Assembly (NCBI GenBank): GCA_026710545.1
Contig: JAPOQU010000029.1
Location: 1 to 32,911 of the forward strand
DNA length: 32,911 nucleotides
Direction: 5' to 3'
DNA from: Gammaproteobacteria bacterium
Lineage (GTDB): Bacteria > Pseudomonadota > Gammaproteobacteria > Eutrophobiales > Eutrophobiaceae
Made by a program: the position numbers and the translations under genes. Positions within the stretch are counted from its first letter, which is position 1; each line of letters opens with the position of its first letter. The notes beneath the pieces are model-generated. The model was not told the DNA's origin, did no database searches, and saw nothing but the letters and a program-made list of their open reading frames with translations. Positions 26,335 through 32,911 of this stretch are shown piece by piece.

Positions 26335-26421
26335 GTGTCAGATCCTGAGAACTCATTGACTGTCTACAACCCTGCAGAGACAGCGCCTGCAGTTCAGGAC
26401 ACCATCAATCATGCCGGATAG
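26335..26421 (+). CDS. Possible 28-codon leader ORF coupled to kdsD
   Basis: GTG 26335 follows a perfect AGGAGG ribosome site (26324-26329, spacing 5) and opens a frame of 28 codons ending at TAG 26419-26421. Its product starts MSDPENSLTVYNPAETAPAV and has no membrane segment or motif. The stop lies 8 bases past the ATG of kdsD (26411), so ribosomes finishing it could reinitiate on kdsD, whose own ribosome site is weak. The kdsD frame cannot extend up to this ribosome site because a TGA lies at 26357-26359. It may be a leader that sets kdsD translation or a real small protein. Confidence 0.45.
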   Translation: MSDPENSLTVYNPAETAPAVQDTINHAG

Positions 26422-27403
26422 ATCCGACAATCACCCGGCCCCTGACGACCTTATGCGCAGTGCACGCGCGGTCATTGAGACGGAACGGCAGGCGGTCGGC
26501 GACCTGGAACAACGCATTGACAACCATTTTGTCAACGCCTGCCGGTTGATGCTGGAATGCACGGGCAGGGTCGTGGTTCTGGGCATGGGAAAGTCCGGCC
26601 ATATCGGCCACAAGATCGCAGCCACCCTGGCCAGTACCGGCACACCGTCATTCTTTGTCCATCCGGGCGAAGCCGGCCATGGCGACCTGGGCATGATTAC
26701 CGGGGATGATGTGGTCATTGCCCTGTCCAATTCCGGTGAGACCGGCGAGATCGTCACCCTGTTACCGGTTATTAAACGTCTGGATATCCCGCTCATCGCG
26801 CTGACCGGCAATCCCGCATCCACCCTGGGCAAAGCCGCGGCCGCGTGTCTGGACGTCAGTGTCGCCAGGGAGGCCTGCCCGCTGGGCCTGGCGCCGACAG
26901 CCAGCACCACGGCCTGCCTGGTCCTGGGGGACGCCCTTGCCGTCGCGCTGCTTGAGGCGCGCGGTTTCAGCACCGAGGATTTTGCCCGGTCCCACCCGGG
27001 AGGGTCATTGGGAAGACGATTGCTGGGCGTCAGGGACATCATGCATACCGGCGCTGAAATTCCCCGTGTGAGCGAGCAGACGACGGTGAAGCAGACGTTG
27101 CTGGAAATGAGCGCAAAAGGTTTGGGGATGACGGCGGTGCTCAATGAAAGCGGTGAAGTAACAGGGGTATTCACCGACGGCGACCTGCGCAGGACCCTGG
27201 ATGCCGGATTCGACCTGCAGACAACCACTACCGGGGAGGTAATGACCAGGAACGGCAAGACCATCGCCGCAACCTGCCTGGCTGCCGAGGCGTTACGGAT
27301 GATGGAAGAATACAGGATCAATGCCTTGCTGGTACTGGATAAGGAGCGGCAACTGGTTGGCGTTCTGAACATGCACGATCTGCTGCGCGCACAGGTGGTC
27401 TGA
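26411..27403 (+). CDS. kdsD: D-arabinose 5-phosphate isomerase KdsD
   Basis: Converts D-ribulose 5-phosphate to D-arabinose 5-phosphate, the first step of KDO synthesis for the LPS inner core. The 330-residue protein has an N-terminal SIS domain with VVVLGMGKSGHIGHKIA (about 54-70), PGEAGHGDLGMI, ALSNSGETGEI and the catalytic-type SHPGGSLGRRLL. Two CBS domains follow (DIMHTGAEIPRV, GVFTDGDLRRTLD; VMTRNGKTIAA, INALLVLDKERQLVG). Length is as in E. coli (328). ATG 26411 overlaps the end of the possible leader ORF, and the lptC start is 5 bases downstream. The kdsC phosphatase gene that follows kdsD in E. coli and Pseudomonas is absent here. Confidence 0.97.
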   Translation: MPDRSDNHPAPDDLMRSARAVIETERQAVGDLEQRIDNHFVNACRLMLECTGRVVVLGMGKSGHIGHKIAATLASTGTPSFFVHPGEAGHGDLGMITGDDVVIALSNSGETGEIVTLLPVIKRLDIPLIALTGNPASTLGKAAAACLDVSVAREACPLGLAPTASTTACLVLGDALAVALLEARGFSTEDFARSHPGGSLGRRLLGVRDIMHTGAEIPRVSEQTTVKQTLLEMSAKGLGMTAVLNESGEVTGVFTDGDLRRTLDAGFDLQTTTTGEVMTRNGKTIAATCLAAEALRMMEEYRINALLVLDKERQLVGVLNMHDLLRAQVV

Positions 27404-27408
27404 CCGGT

Positions 27409-27981
27409 ATGGTTCAACGCCTGTTCATCCTCGCATTATTAATCGGCGCGGCCGCGGGCAGCGCCTGGTTGCTGAAATGGTTGTCCGAGGACCCGGGCAG
27501 ACGCGCTTTCCGTGCCGACACGCGCGCGCCGGATTATTACATGGAGGACTTTACCACGTTGACAATGCACCCGGACGGCACACGAAAGAACAAACTGTCG
27601 GCGGATTACCTGGCGCATTATCCCCTGGATAACAGCACCGAACTGGTCATGCCGCGTATGGAAATCTTCCGTGAAGATGAATTTCCTTTGTACATTAACG
27701 CAGAAAAAGGCCGCCTGGATGGAGATGATGATACTATTCTGTTATACGGTATAGTAAAAATGTGGGAATACGATGATACAGGCAGCCCTACTCTGGAAGT
27801 CAGTACGTCCCATGTCAAAGTGTCGCTGGATGATGAATATGCGGAGACGGACCGTCAGGCAACCATTGTTACCAATAATGCGGTAATAACGGGAATCGGT
27901 ATGCGTGCATATTTACCACAGAGTCGACTGGAAGTAATCAAACATGAAAAAACTACCATTAATACCGCGTCGGGCAGTTAG
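27409..27981 (+). CDS. lptC: LPS export inner-membrane protein LptC
   Basis: A 190-residue bitopic protein of the LPS transport bridge. One N-terminal transmembrane helix (about 4-23, LFILALLIGAAAGSAWLLKW) is followed by a periplasmic beta-jellyroll that passes LPS from LptB2FG to LptA. Family features are YYMEDFTTLTMHPDG, NKLSADYLAHYPLDNSTEL, RMEIFREDEFPLYINAEKGR and VSTSHVKVSLDDEYAETD. The length equals E. coli LptC (191). It overlaps lptA by 38 bases, so translation is probably coupled. Confidence 0.95.
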   Translation: MVQRLFILALLIGAAAGSAWLLKWLSEDPGRRAFRADTRAPDYYMEDFTTLTMHPDGTRKNKLSADYLAHYPLDNSTELVMPRMEIFREDEFPLYINAEKGRLDGDDDTILLYGIVKMWEYDDTGSPTLEVSTSHVKVSLDDEYAETDRQATIVTNNAVITGIGMRAYLPQSRLEVIKHEKTTINTASGS

Positions 27982-28498
27982 CGCTGTAGTCGGGTTGTTC
28001 TGCCTGCTGGGTTGCCTGGCGGCATACCCGTTGTCGACGGACAAGGACCAGCCGATTGAAGTCGAGGCGGACGAGGCGGAACTTGATGACCTGAATGACG
28101 TCAGCATTTACCGCGGCAATGTTATTGTCAGGCAGGGGTCCATCCACATGACGGGCGATGTCATGACGGTTTACAGCAAGGGCGGGGATGAACTGGATCA
28201 CCTCATTATGGAAGGCAATCCGGCCACGTATCAGCAATTGCCCGACAACAGTACGGTACACGACCAGGCGAAGGCAATGAGAATGGAGTATTACGAACTG
28301 AAAAACCTGGTTGTGTTAATCCGGGATGCCTGGGTAAAACAGGAATCCTCGACACTGGTCGGGGAAAGGATAGAGTACAATACGGAACTCAGCCGGGTGA
28401 AGGCCTGGAGTCGCCCCGGGGGTGGTGAAGGGCAGGAAACGCAACAAAAGAGCCGGGTGAAGCTGATCATCAAGAAGAAGAAAGAAGACGGATCGTAA
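27944..28498 (+). CDS. lptA: LPS export periplasmic bridge protein LptA
   Basis: The 184-residue product forms the beta-jellyroll filament that carries LPS across the periplasm. The signal sequence ([20 protein letters not shown] and on) is followed by the mature start [18 protein letters not shown], then [20 protein letters not shown], a typical OstA-fold repeat, [17 protein letters not shown], and [20 protein letters not shown]. The basic tail ends [16 protein letters not shown]. The signal contains FCLLGC with Cys24, so either signal peptidase I cleavage or lipoprotein processing is possible; most LptA proteins are not lipidated. It sits between lptC (overlap) and lptB (19 bases). Confidence 0.95.
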   Translation: MKKLPLIPRRAVSAVVGLFCLLGCLAAYPLSTDKDQPIEVEADEAELDDLNDVSIYRGNVIVRQGSIHMTGDVMTVYSKGGDELDHLIMEGNPATYQQLPDNSTVHDQAKAMRMEYYELKNLVVLIRDAWVKQESSTLVGERIEYNTELSRVKAWSRPGGGEGQETQQKSRVKLIIKKKKEDGS

Positions 28499-28517
28499 AG
28501 TCCGCCCAGACAAACGC

Positions 28518-29243
28518 ATGAGTGTTTTATCCGTTCAGAGCATCTCCAAAACATTTCGTTCGCGACAGGTGGTGAGCGATATCAGCCTGACCATCAACAG
28601 CAGTGAAATTGTCGGGCTGTTAGGCCCCAACGGGGCGGGCAAAACCACCAGTTTTCACATGATTGTGGGCCTGCTTCCCTGTGACAAGGGCGAGATATAC
28701 CTGGATGACAAGGATATCAGCCTGTTGCCTATGGAAAAACGGGCGCGACTGGGATTGGGATACCTGCCCCAGGAGTCGTCTATCTTTCGTAAACTCACCG
28801 TTGAAGAAAATATCCTGGCAGTGCTGGAGTTACGCAAAAACACGAGCAAGGCAGAGGCGAGACGGCGCATGGAGGCGCTGCTGCACGAGTTTCACGTGTC
28901 CCACCTGCGTGACAGCCTGGGCATGAGTCTTTCCGGCGGTGAGCGGCGGCGCGTGGAGATTGCCCGGGCCCTGGCCACCGAGCCGCAATTCCTGTTGCTT
29001 GATGAGCCTTTTGCCGGGATTGACCCTATTTCCATCAACGACATTCAACGGATAACGGGTTACCTGCGGGAAAAAGGCATTGGTATCCTGATCACCGATC
29101 ACAATGTCTGGGAGGCGCTGGGCGCCTGCGACCGGGTTTATATTGTCAATGAAGGCAGGATCCTGGCCGAGGGAACACCGGATGAAATACTTGCCAATGA
29201 AACTGTGAGAGACGTCTATCTGGGTTTCGAATTCAGGTTATAG
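28518..29243 (+). CDS. lptB: LPS export ABC transporter ATPase LptB
   Basis: A 241-residue cytoplasmic ATPase that powers LPS extraction with LptFG. Motifs are complete: Walker A GPNGAGKT (36-43), Q-loop Q85 (YLPQESSIF), signature [15 protein letters not shown] (from 138), Walker [13 protein letters not shown] (from 158) and switch H195 ([10 protein letters not shown]). The [18 protein letters not shown] segment is specific to LptB among ABC proteins. Length equals E. coli LptB (241). The lptFG genes are elsewhere, as in most genomes. The rpoN gene follows after 64 bases, as in E. coli. Confidence 0.98.
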   Translation: MSVLSVQSISKTFRSRQVVSDISLTINSSEIVGLLGPNGAGKTTSFHMIVGLLPCDKGEIYLDDKDISLLPMEKRARLGLGYLPQESSIFRKLTVEENILAVLELRKNTSKAEARRRMEALLHEFHVSHLRDSLGMSLSGGERRRVEIARALATEPQFLLLDEPFAGIDPISINDIQRITGYLREKGIGILITDHNVWEALGACDRVYIVNEGRILAEGTPDEILANETVRDVYLGFEFRL

Positions 29244-29307
29244 CTCAATCCCGAATCCGGGCGGACAAGATGGGGCATAACCGTTATTTTGCGCTAAACT
29301 TCATAGT

Positions 29308-30771
29308 ATGAAGCAATCACTGGGAATAAATTTAAGTCAGGGTCTGACCATGACTCCGCAACTGCAGCAAGCCATCAGGCTGTTGCAGTTGTCCAGCCTG
29401 GAATTGAACCTGGAGATCCAGGGGGCGCTGGATTCCAACATGATGCTGGAGTTGGATGAAGATGATGCAGCCGACCTGCAGGCAGGCGTGCCGGAACCTG
29501 ACGCTTCGGAACTCAACGGGGAGGACTATCCCGAGGCCTTTGCCCATGAGAGTATTCCCGAAGAGTTGCCGGTGGATACGGCCTGGGAAGATATCTATGA
29601 TGCCACGACGCACTATTCCCATGATGGCGGCCTGGCGGAGTACTACGAGCAGGAATACCAGGATAATGGGGAGCGAAACCTGCAGCGCCACCTGCTGTCC
29701 CAGCTTAACCTGATCACGTTATCGGTAGCCGACAAGGCGATTGCCATCGCCCTGGTCGATGCCATCAATGACGATGGTTACCTGACCTTAAACCTGGAAG
29801 AGATCTGCGCTACCCTGTCAGCCGACCTGGATACCGAACCTGAGGAGATTGAGGCGGTACTCCATTTGATTCAAACCCTGGAACCGGCGGGGGTGGGCGC
29901 CCGCGACCTGGCCGAGTGCCTGGGCCTGCAACTGGCGCAACTTGAACCCGGCACTCCCTGGCTGGCCGAGGCCCGGACGCTGGTCAGCCAGCATATCCAG
30001 TTACTGGCGCAGCATGATTACAAACAGTTGATGAAGCGCATGAAACTCAACAGGGAAGAGTTGGAGCAGGTGGTCGGACTGATACAATCATTGCGCCCGC
30101 GTCCGGGCTCACAGCTGCAGGAAGATAAAGCCGAGTACGTGATACCGGACGTGCTGGTAAAAAAGGCCGGGGATGCATGGAAGGTGGAACTCAATACGGA
30201 CGCGCTGCCGCGCTTGAGAATAAATTCGCACTATGCCGGCATGATCCGCCGCGCAGACAACAGCGAGGATAATACCTCGCTGAAAAATCATTTGCAGGAA
30301 GCCCGCTGGTTTATCAAAAGCCTCCAGAGTCGCAGCGAGACCCTGTTGCGGGTTGCCACCTGCATAGTCGAAAGGCAGCGCGCGTTCCTGGAATACGGCG
30401 AAGAGGCGATGAAGCCGCTGGTACTGCACGATGTTGCAGACAACCTCGGGCTGCATGATTCAACGATTTCCCGCGTTACCACCAGAAAGTACATGCACAC
30501 GCCAAGAGGCGTATTTGAATTGAAATATTTTTTTTCCAGTCATGTCAGCACGGAACAGGGCGGAACCTGTTCATCTACGGCGATCCGGGCACTGCTCAAA
30601 AAATACATACAGGCGGAGAAACCGGAAAAACCCCTGAGCGACAGTAAACTCGCCAGACTGCTGTCAGGGCAAGGCATTCAGGTGGCGCGCAGGACTATCG
30701 CCAAATACCGTGAATCGATGTCTATTCCGTCATCAAGTGAAAGGAAAAGAGCCAGTTTGTACAGGCTCTGA
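29308..30771 (+). CDS. rpoN: RNA polymerase sigma-54 factor RpoN
   Basis: The 487-residue alternative sigma factor for -24/-12 promoters that need enhancer-binding ATPases. Region I is the Gln/Leu-rich activator-responsive segment ([20 protein letters not shown]). An acidic region II (about 50-120) follows. The core-binding domain contains [15 protein letters not shown]. The helix-turn-helix lies in [20 protein letters not shown], and the RpoN box reads [12 protein letters not shown] near the C-terminus. Length matches E. coli (477). The extended LptB-RpoN-HPF-PtsN order is conserved in gammaproteobacteria. The start ATG 29308 gives [11 protein letters not shown], the family N-terminus. Confidence 0.98.
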   Translation: MKQSLGINLSQGLTMTPQLQQAIRLLQLSSLELNLEIQGALDSNMMLELDEDDAADLQAGVPEPDASELNGEDYPEAFAHESIPEELPVDTAWEDIYDATTHYSHDGGLAEYYEQEYQDNGERNLQRHLLSQLNLITLSVADKAIAIALVDAINDDGYLTLNLEEICATLSADLDTEPEEIEAVLHLIQTLEPAGVGARDLAECLGLQLAQLEPGTPWLAEARTLVSQHIQLLAQHDYKQLMKRMKLNREELEQVVGLIQSLRPRPGSQLQEDKAEYVIPDVLVKKAGDAWKVELNTDALPRLRINSHYAGMIRRADNSEDNTSLKNHLQEARWFIKSLQSRSETLLRVATCIVERQRAFLEYGEEAMKPLVLHDVADNLGLHDSTISRVTTRKYMHTPRGVFELKYFFSSHVSTEQGGTCSSTAIRALLKKYIQAEKPEKPLSDSKLARLLSGQGIQVARRTIAKYRESMSIPSSSERKRASLYRL

Positions 30772-30842
30772 TCGTTAATAGCCGGGTATTTCCGGCAGAG
30801 ACCTGAACAGGATTTTTTAACACTGACCATTATGAGGATAAC

Positions 30843-31136
30843 ATGCAAATCAACGTATCCGGCCACCACTTGAACGTAACCCCCGCGCTGCGCTCCTACG
30901 TTGCAACAAAACTGCACCGCATAGAGCGCCATTTTGACCACGTCATCACTGCACACGTCGTCTTGAAGGTGGAAAAGGAACGGAAGATGGCGGAAGCAAC
31001 CGTTCACGTAAATCGTGGTAATCTGTACGCCGATGCGGAACACAATGACATGTACGCGGCCATTGACAGGTTGATTGACAAACTCGACCGGCAAGTGAAG
31101 AAACACAAAGAGAAATTATCGGCTCACAGGGGATAA
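30843..31136 (+). CDS. hpf: Ribosome hibernation promoting factor (short HPF)
   Basis: A 97-residue protein of the HPF/YfiA family that binds the 30S decoding region in stationary phase and allows 100S dimer formation. The fold is recognised from MQINVSGHHLNVTPALRSYV, KLHRIERHFDHVITAHVVLK, the acidic-basic strand region EATVHVNRGNLYADAEHNDM and YAAIDRLIDKLDRQVKKHKE. It lacks the C-terminal extension of long HPF, so it is the short gammaproteobacterial type. A GAGGATA ribosome site precedes ATG 30843. It lies between rpoN and ptsN, as in E. coli. Confidence 0.97.
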   Translation: MQINVSGHHLNVTPALRSYVATKLHRIERHFDHVITAHVVLKVEKERKMAEATVHVNRGNLYADAEHNDMYAAIDRLIDKLDRQVKKHKEKLSAHRG

Positions 31137-31180
31137 TCACTGTTGCCCTGATTGTACGGATTCCAGAACCTGAGTCACAA

Positions 31181-31627
31181 ATGCGGATATCAGATATCCT
31201 GACGAGCGAACGGATTATATGTAACGTAAATCTATCCAGCAAGAAAGCCGCGCTGGAAGCCCTCTCCGGGTTAATTGCCGGCGCCAGCATCAGGCTTGAC
31301 GAGCAGGAGGTATTCAACAGCCTGCTGACCCGGGAACGATTGGGTGGCACCGGGTTGGGGAACGGAATCGCCATACCCCACGGGCGCTTGAAGGATGGTC
31401 TTTCCACCATTGCCGCGTTTATCAAGTTGAAACAAGGCGTGGATTACGATGCCGTGGATCAGCAACCGGTTGATTTGATCTTCGCCTTGCTGGTGCCGGA
31501 ACACTCAACGGAAGAACACTTGCAGGTTCTGGCGCAGCTTGCCGAAATGTTCAATCAACCGGAATTCCTGACGCAGCTCCGGCGGGAAGAGTCCGAAGAA
31601 GCGATTTACGGACTACTGACCGGCTGA
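31181..31627 (+). CDS. ptsN: Nitrogen-regulatory PTS enzyme IIA (PtsN)
   Basis: A 148-residue EIIA-Ntr protein, the final phosphoacceptor of the nitrogen PTS, which in other bacteria controls potassium transport, sigma-54-dependent genes and stress responses. The phosphorylated residue is His67 in GNGIAIPHGRL. Further family blocks are LLTRERLGGTGLGNG, DLIFALLVPEHSTEEHLQVL and LAEMFNQPEFLTQLR. No membrane or IIB domain is attached. The HPr-like gene follows after 6 bases. The rapZ gene usually found here in E. coli and Pseudomonas is missing. Confidence 0.97.
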   Translation: MRISDILTSERIICNVNLSSKKAALEALSGLIAGASIRLDEQEVFNSLLTRERLGGTGLGNGIAIPHGRLKDGLSTIAAFIKLKQGVDYDAVDQQPVDLIFALLVPEHSTEEHLQVLAQLAEMFNQPEFLTQLRREESEEAIYGLLTG

Positions 31628-31633
31628 CCTGGG

Positions 31634-31903
31634 TTGCAGAAAAAAACCGTTGTAATTGTCAACAAGTTGGGTTTGCACGCCCGTGCCGCGGCGCGTTTCG
31701 TGGAAACGGCGTCCGCATTCGAATCTGAAATCGAGATCAGTTCGGGTGAAAATACCGTCAACGGGAAAAGCATCATGGGCTTGATGATGCTCGCCGCGGC
31801 CAGGGGGTCGTCAGTTGAGTTAATCGTGCGGGGAAGAGACGAGGATAAAGCGCTTATGGCGTTGCTGAGACTGATAGAAGATCGATTTGGTGAGGACATA
31901 TGA
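31634..31903 (+). CDS. ptsO: HPr-family phosphocarrier (NPr-like)
   Basis: An 89-residue HPr homologue starting at TTG 31634 (MQKKTVVIVNKLGLHARAAA). His15 in LGLHARA is the phosphocarrier residue, and Ser46 in GKSIMGLMML is the regulatory serine position. Length and fold are standard. Its place between ptsN and an enzyme I gene indicates that it carries phosphate from the adjacent enzyme I to PtsN. No sugar permease is nearby, so it is a regulatory rather than a sugar-transport HPr. The stop overlaps the enzyme I start (ATGA). Confidence 0.94.
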   Translation: MQKKTVVIVNKLGLHARAAARFVETASAFESEIEISSGENTVNGKSIMGLMMLAAARGSSVELIVRGRDEDKALMALLRLIEDRFGEDI

Positions 31904-32911
31904 CGCTGTCCTTACACGGCATGGGAGTCTCCCGCGGCATAGCCGTCGGCCGGGTGCATATCATCGAACGGGACCGCCTTGACATCCCCGAATACCACAT
32001 TGAGCAGGATCAGATCGAAACGGAAACACGCCGCCTCCTCGAAGCTGTCAGCCAGGCCAAACAACAGTTGCGGGCCATTCGCGATCACATTCCTGCGACA
32101 ACCTCACCGGGTATCGCCCCGTTCATAGATACACACCTGTTGATGCTCGACGACACCGTCCTGACCCATGAACCGTTGCATTTGATCCGGACCTCCGGGC
32201 ACAACGCGGAGTGGGCGCTGAAATTGCAGCGGGATACCCTGGTACACGTGTTTGATGAAATGGAAGATGCATACCTGCGCACCCGCAAGGATGATATCGA
32301 CCATGTCGTCAACCGAATCCAGAGAATATTATTGAAACATAAACCGTTGAAGCATGAAGAACCCGACAGCCGCCTGAACGGGTATATCCTGATAGCCGAC
32401 GACCTGGCGCCGGCCGATACGGTCCTGATGCAGCATCACGGCATTGTCGCCTTCGTCACTGAATACGGCGGACCCACGTCGCACACCGCCATACTCGCCC
32501 GCAGCCTGGCGGTCCCCGCAATAATCAGTATGCACGATGCCAGGCGGATTGCCCGTGAAGACGACCTGGTTATCGTGGACGGCAACACGGGCGTCATGCT
32601 GATCGACCCGGACGAACTCAGCCTGCGCTACTACCGGCAGCAGCAAGAGGAAGAGAAGAAATATTATGCCAGCCTGATCCAGTTGAGAGAGTCGCCGGCC
32701 AGAACCCGGGACGGTGAGTCTGTCAGGTTGCAGGCGAATATTGAACTGCCGCGGGATTTTGAAACCGTCCGGGAAGTCGGCGCCAGCGGCGTGGGGTTGT
32801 ACAGGACGGAGTTCCTTTACATGAACCGTGAAGCGCCCCCCGAGGAAGAAGAGCATTATGAAACCTACCTGGGTGTGCTCGATACGATGGCGGGTCTGCC
32901 GCTGACCATCC
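31900..32911 (+). CDS. ptsI: PTS enzyme I without GAF domain, 3' truncated by window
   Basis: The open frame from ATG 31900 runs to the window edge (337 residues seen of about 575-590 expected). It transfers phosphate from phosphoenolpyruvate to HPr. The start LHGMGVSRGIAVGRVHIIER is the enzyme I swivel-domain opening. An HPr-binding helical segment follows, then the phosphohistidine site GGPTSHTAILAR with His195. The start of the PEP-binding barrel is visible at ASGVGLYRTEFLYMN (RTEFL). Nitrogen-PTS enzyme I (PtsP) normally has an N-terminal GAF domain of about 170 residues that senses nitrogen metabolites. Here the ATG directly overlaps the preceding stop, so there is no room for one. The symbol could equally be ptsP-like. 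Confidence 0.94.
   Translation, partial: MTLSLHGMGVSRGIAVGRVHIIERDRLDIPEYHIEQDQIETETRRLLEAVSQAKQQLRAIRDHIPATTSPGIAPFIDTHLLMLDDTVLTHEPLHLIRTSGHNAEWALKLQRDTLVHVFDEMEDAYLRTRKDDIDHVVNRIQRILLKHKPLKHEEPDSRLNGYILIADDLAPADTVLMQHHGIVAFVTEYGGPTSHTAILARSLAVPAIISMHDARRIAREDDLVIVDGNTGVMLIDPDELSLRYYRQQQEEEKKYYASLIQLRESPARTRDGESVRLQANIELPRDFETVREVGASGVGLYRTEFLYMNREAPPEEEEHYETYLGVLDTMAGLPLTI

Overview
The window is one contig from a Gram-negative bacterium, almost certainly a gammaproteobacterium. It carries tolQRAB-pal-cpoB, lptCAB, kdsD, ruvCAB directly upstream of ybgC-tol, rpoN-hpf-ptsN and the fmdB-DUF502-aspS trio. Two large TonB-dependent receptors with the DEIIVTAQ / EEIIVTGSR style of TonB box suggest an environmental scavenger of large nutrients. 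Most genes are GC-rich and on the + strand. I cannot name a genus. AspRS carries the His/Gly pair associated with non-discriminating enzymes, so Asn-tRNA is probably made through GatCAB.

Region 1 (1-2640) looks foreign. It holds the tail of a LexA-type winged-helix protein, an unrecognised 658-residue membrane-anchored helical protein with aberrant composition, and an AT-rich 340-base gap. That gap has a perfect 17-bp inverted repeat and ends in a sequence that folds as the T-arm and 3' acceptor strand of a tRNA. I read this as the border of an integrated element whose other end lies outside the window.

Region 2 (2642-9060) holds cytochrome b561, a TonB receptor, then fmdB-DUF502-aspS. Region 3 (9061-15650) is an accessory block lying between aspS and yebC, which are often close together in related genomes. 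It contains a 19-bp-stem ATTCCC-N8-GGGAAT hairpin, a second TonB receptor, tandem palindromes that run into the start of an S9-family peptidase gene, and nadA. The receptor and peptidase plausibly form a peptide uptake and degradation pair.

Region 4 (15777-24163) is a tight core cluster: yebC, the Holliday-junction genes ruvC-ruvA-ruvB, then ybgC-tolQ-tolR-tolA-tolB-pal-cpoB for outer-membrane constriction and peptidoglycan coordination at division. A REP-like hairpin closes it. Region 5 (24214-25236, - strand) holds a small multidrug-resistance transporter and murU (peptidoglycan recycling).

Region 6 (25365-32911) is the envelope and nitrogen-PTS cluster: a YrbG-type antiporter, a possible 28-codon leader ORF coupled to kdsD, lptC-lptA-lptB (LPS export), rpoN, hpf, ptsN, an HPr paralogue and a truncated enzyme I without a GAF domain. 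Compared with E. coli, kdsC and rapZ are missing from their usual places. No CRISPR array, rRNA gene or complete tRNA gene was found. The best candidates for something undescribed are the 658-residue island protein, the island border, and the palindromes fused to the peptidase start.
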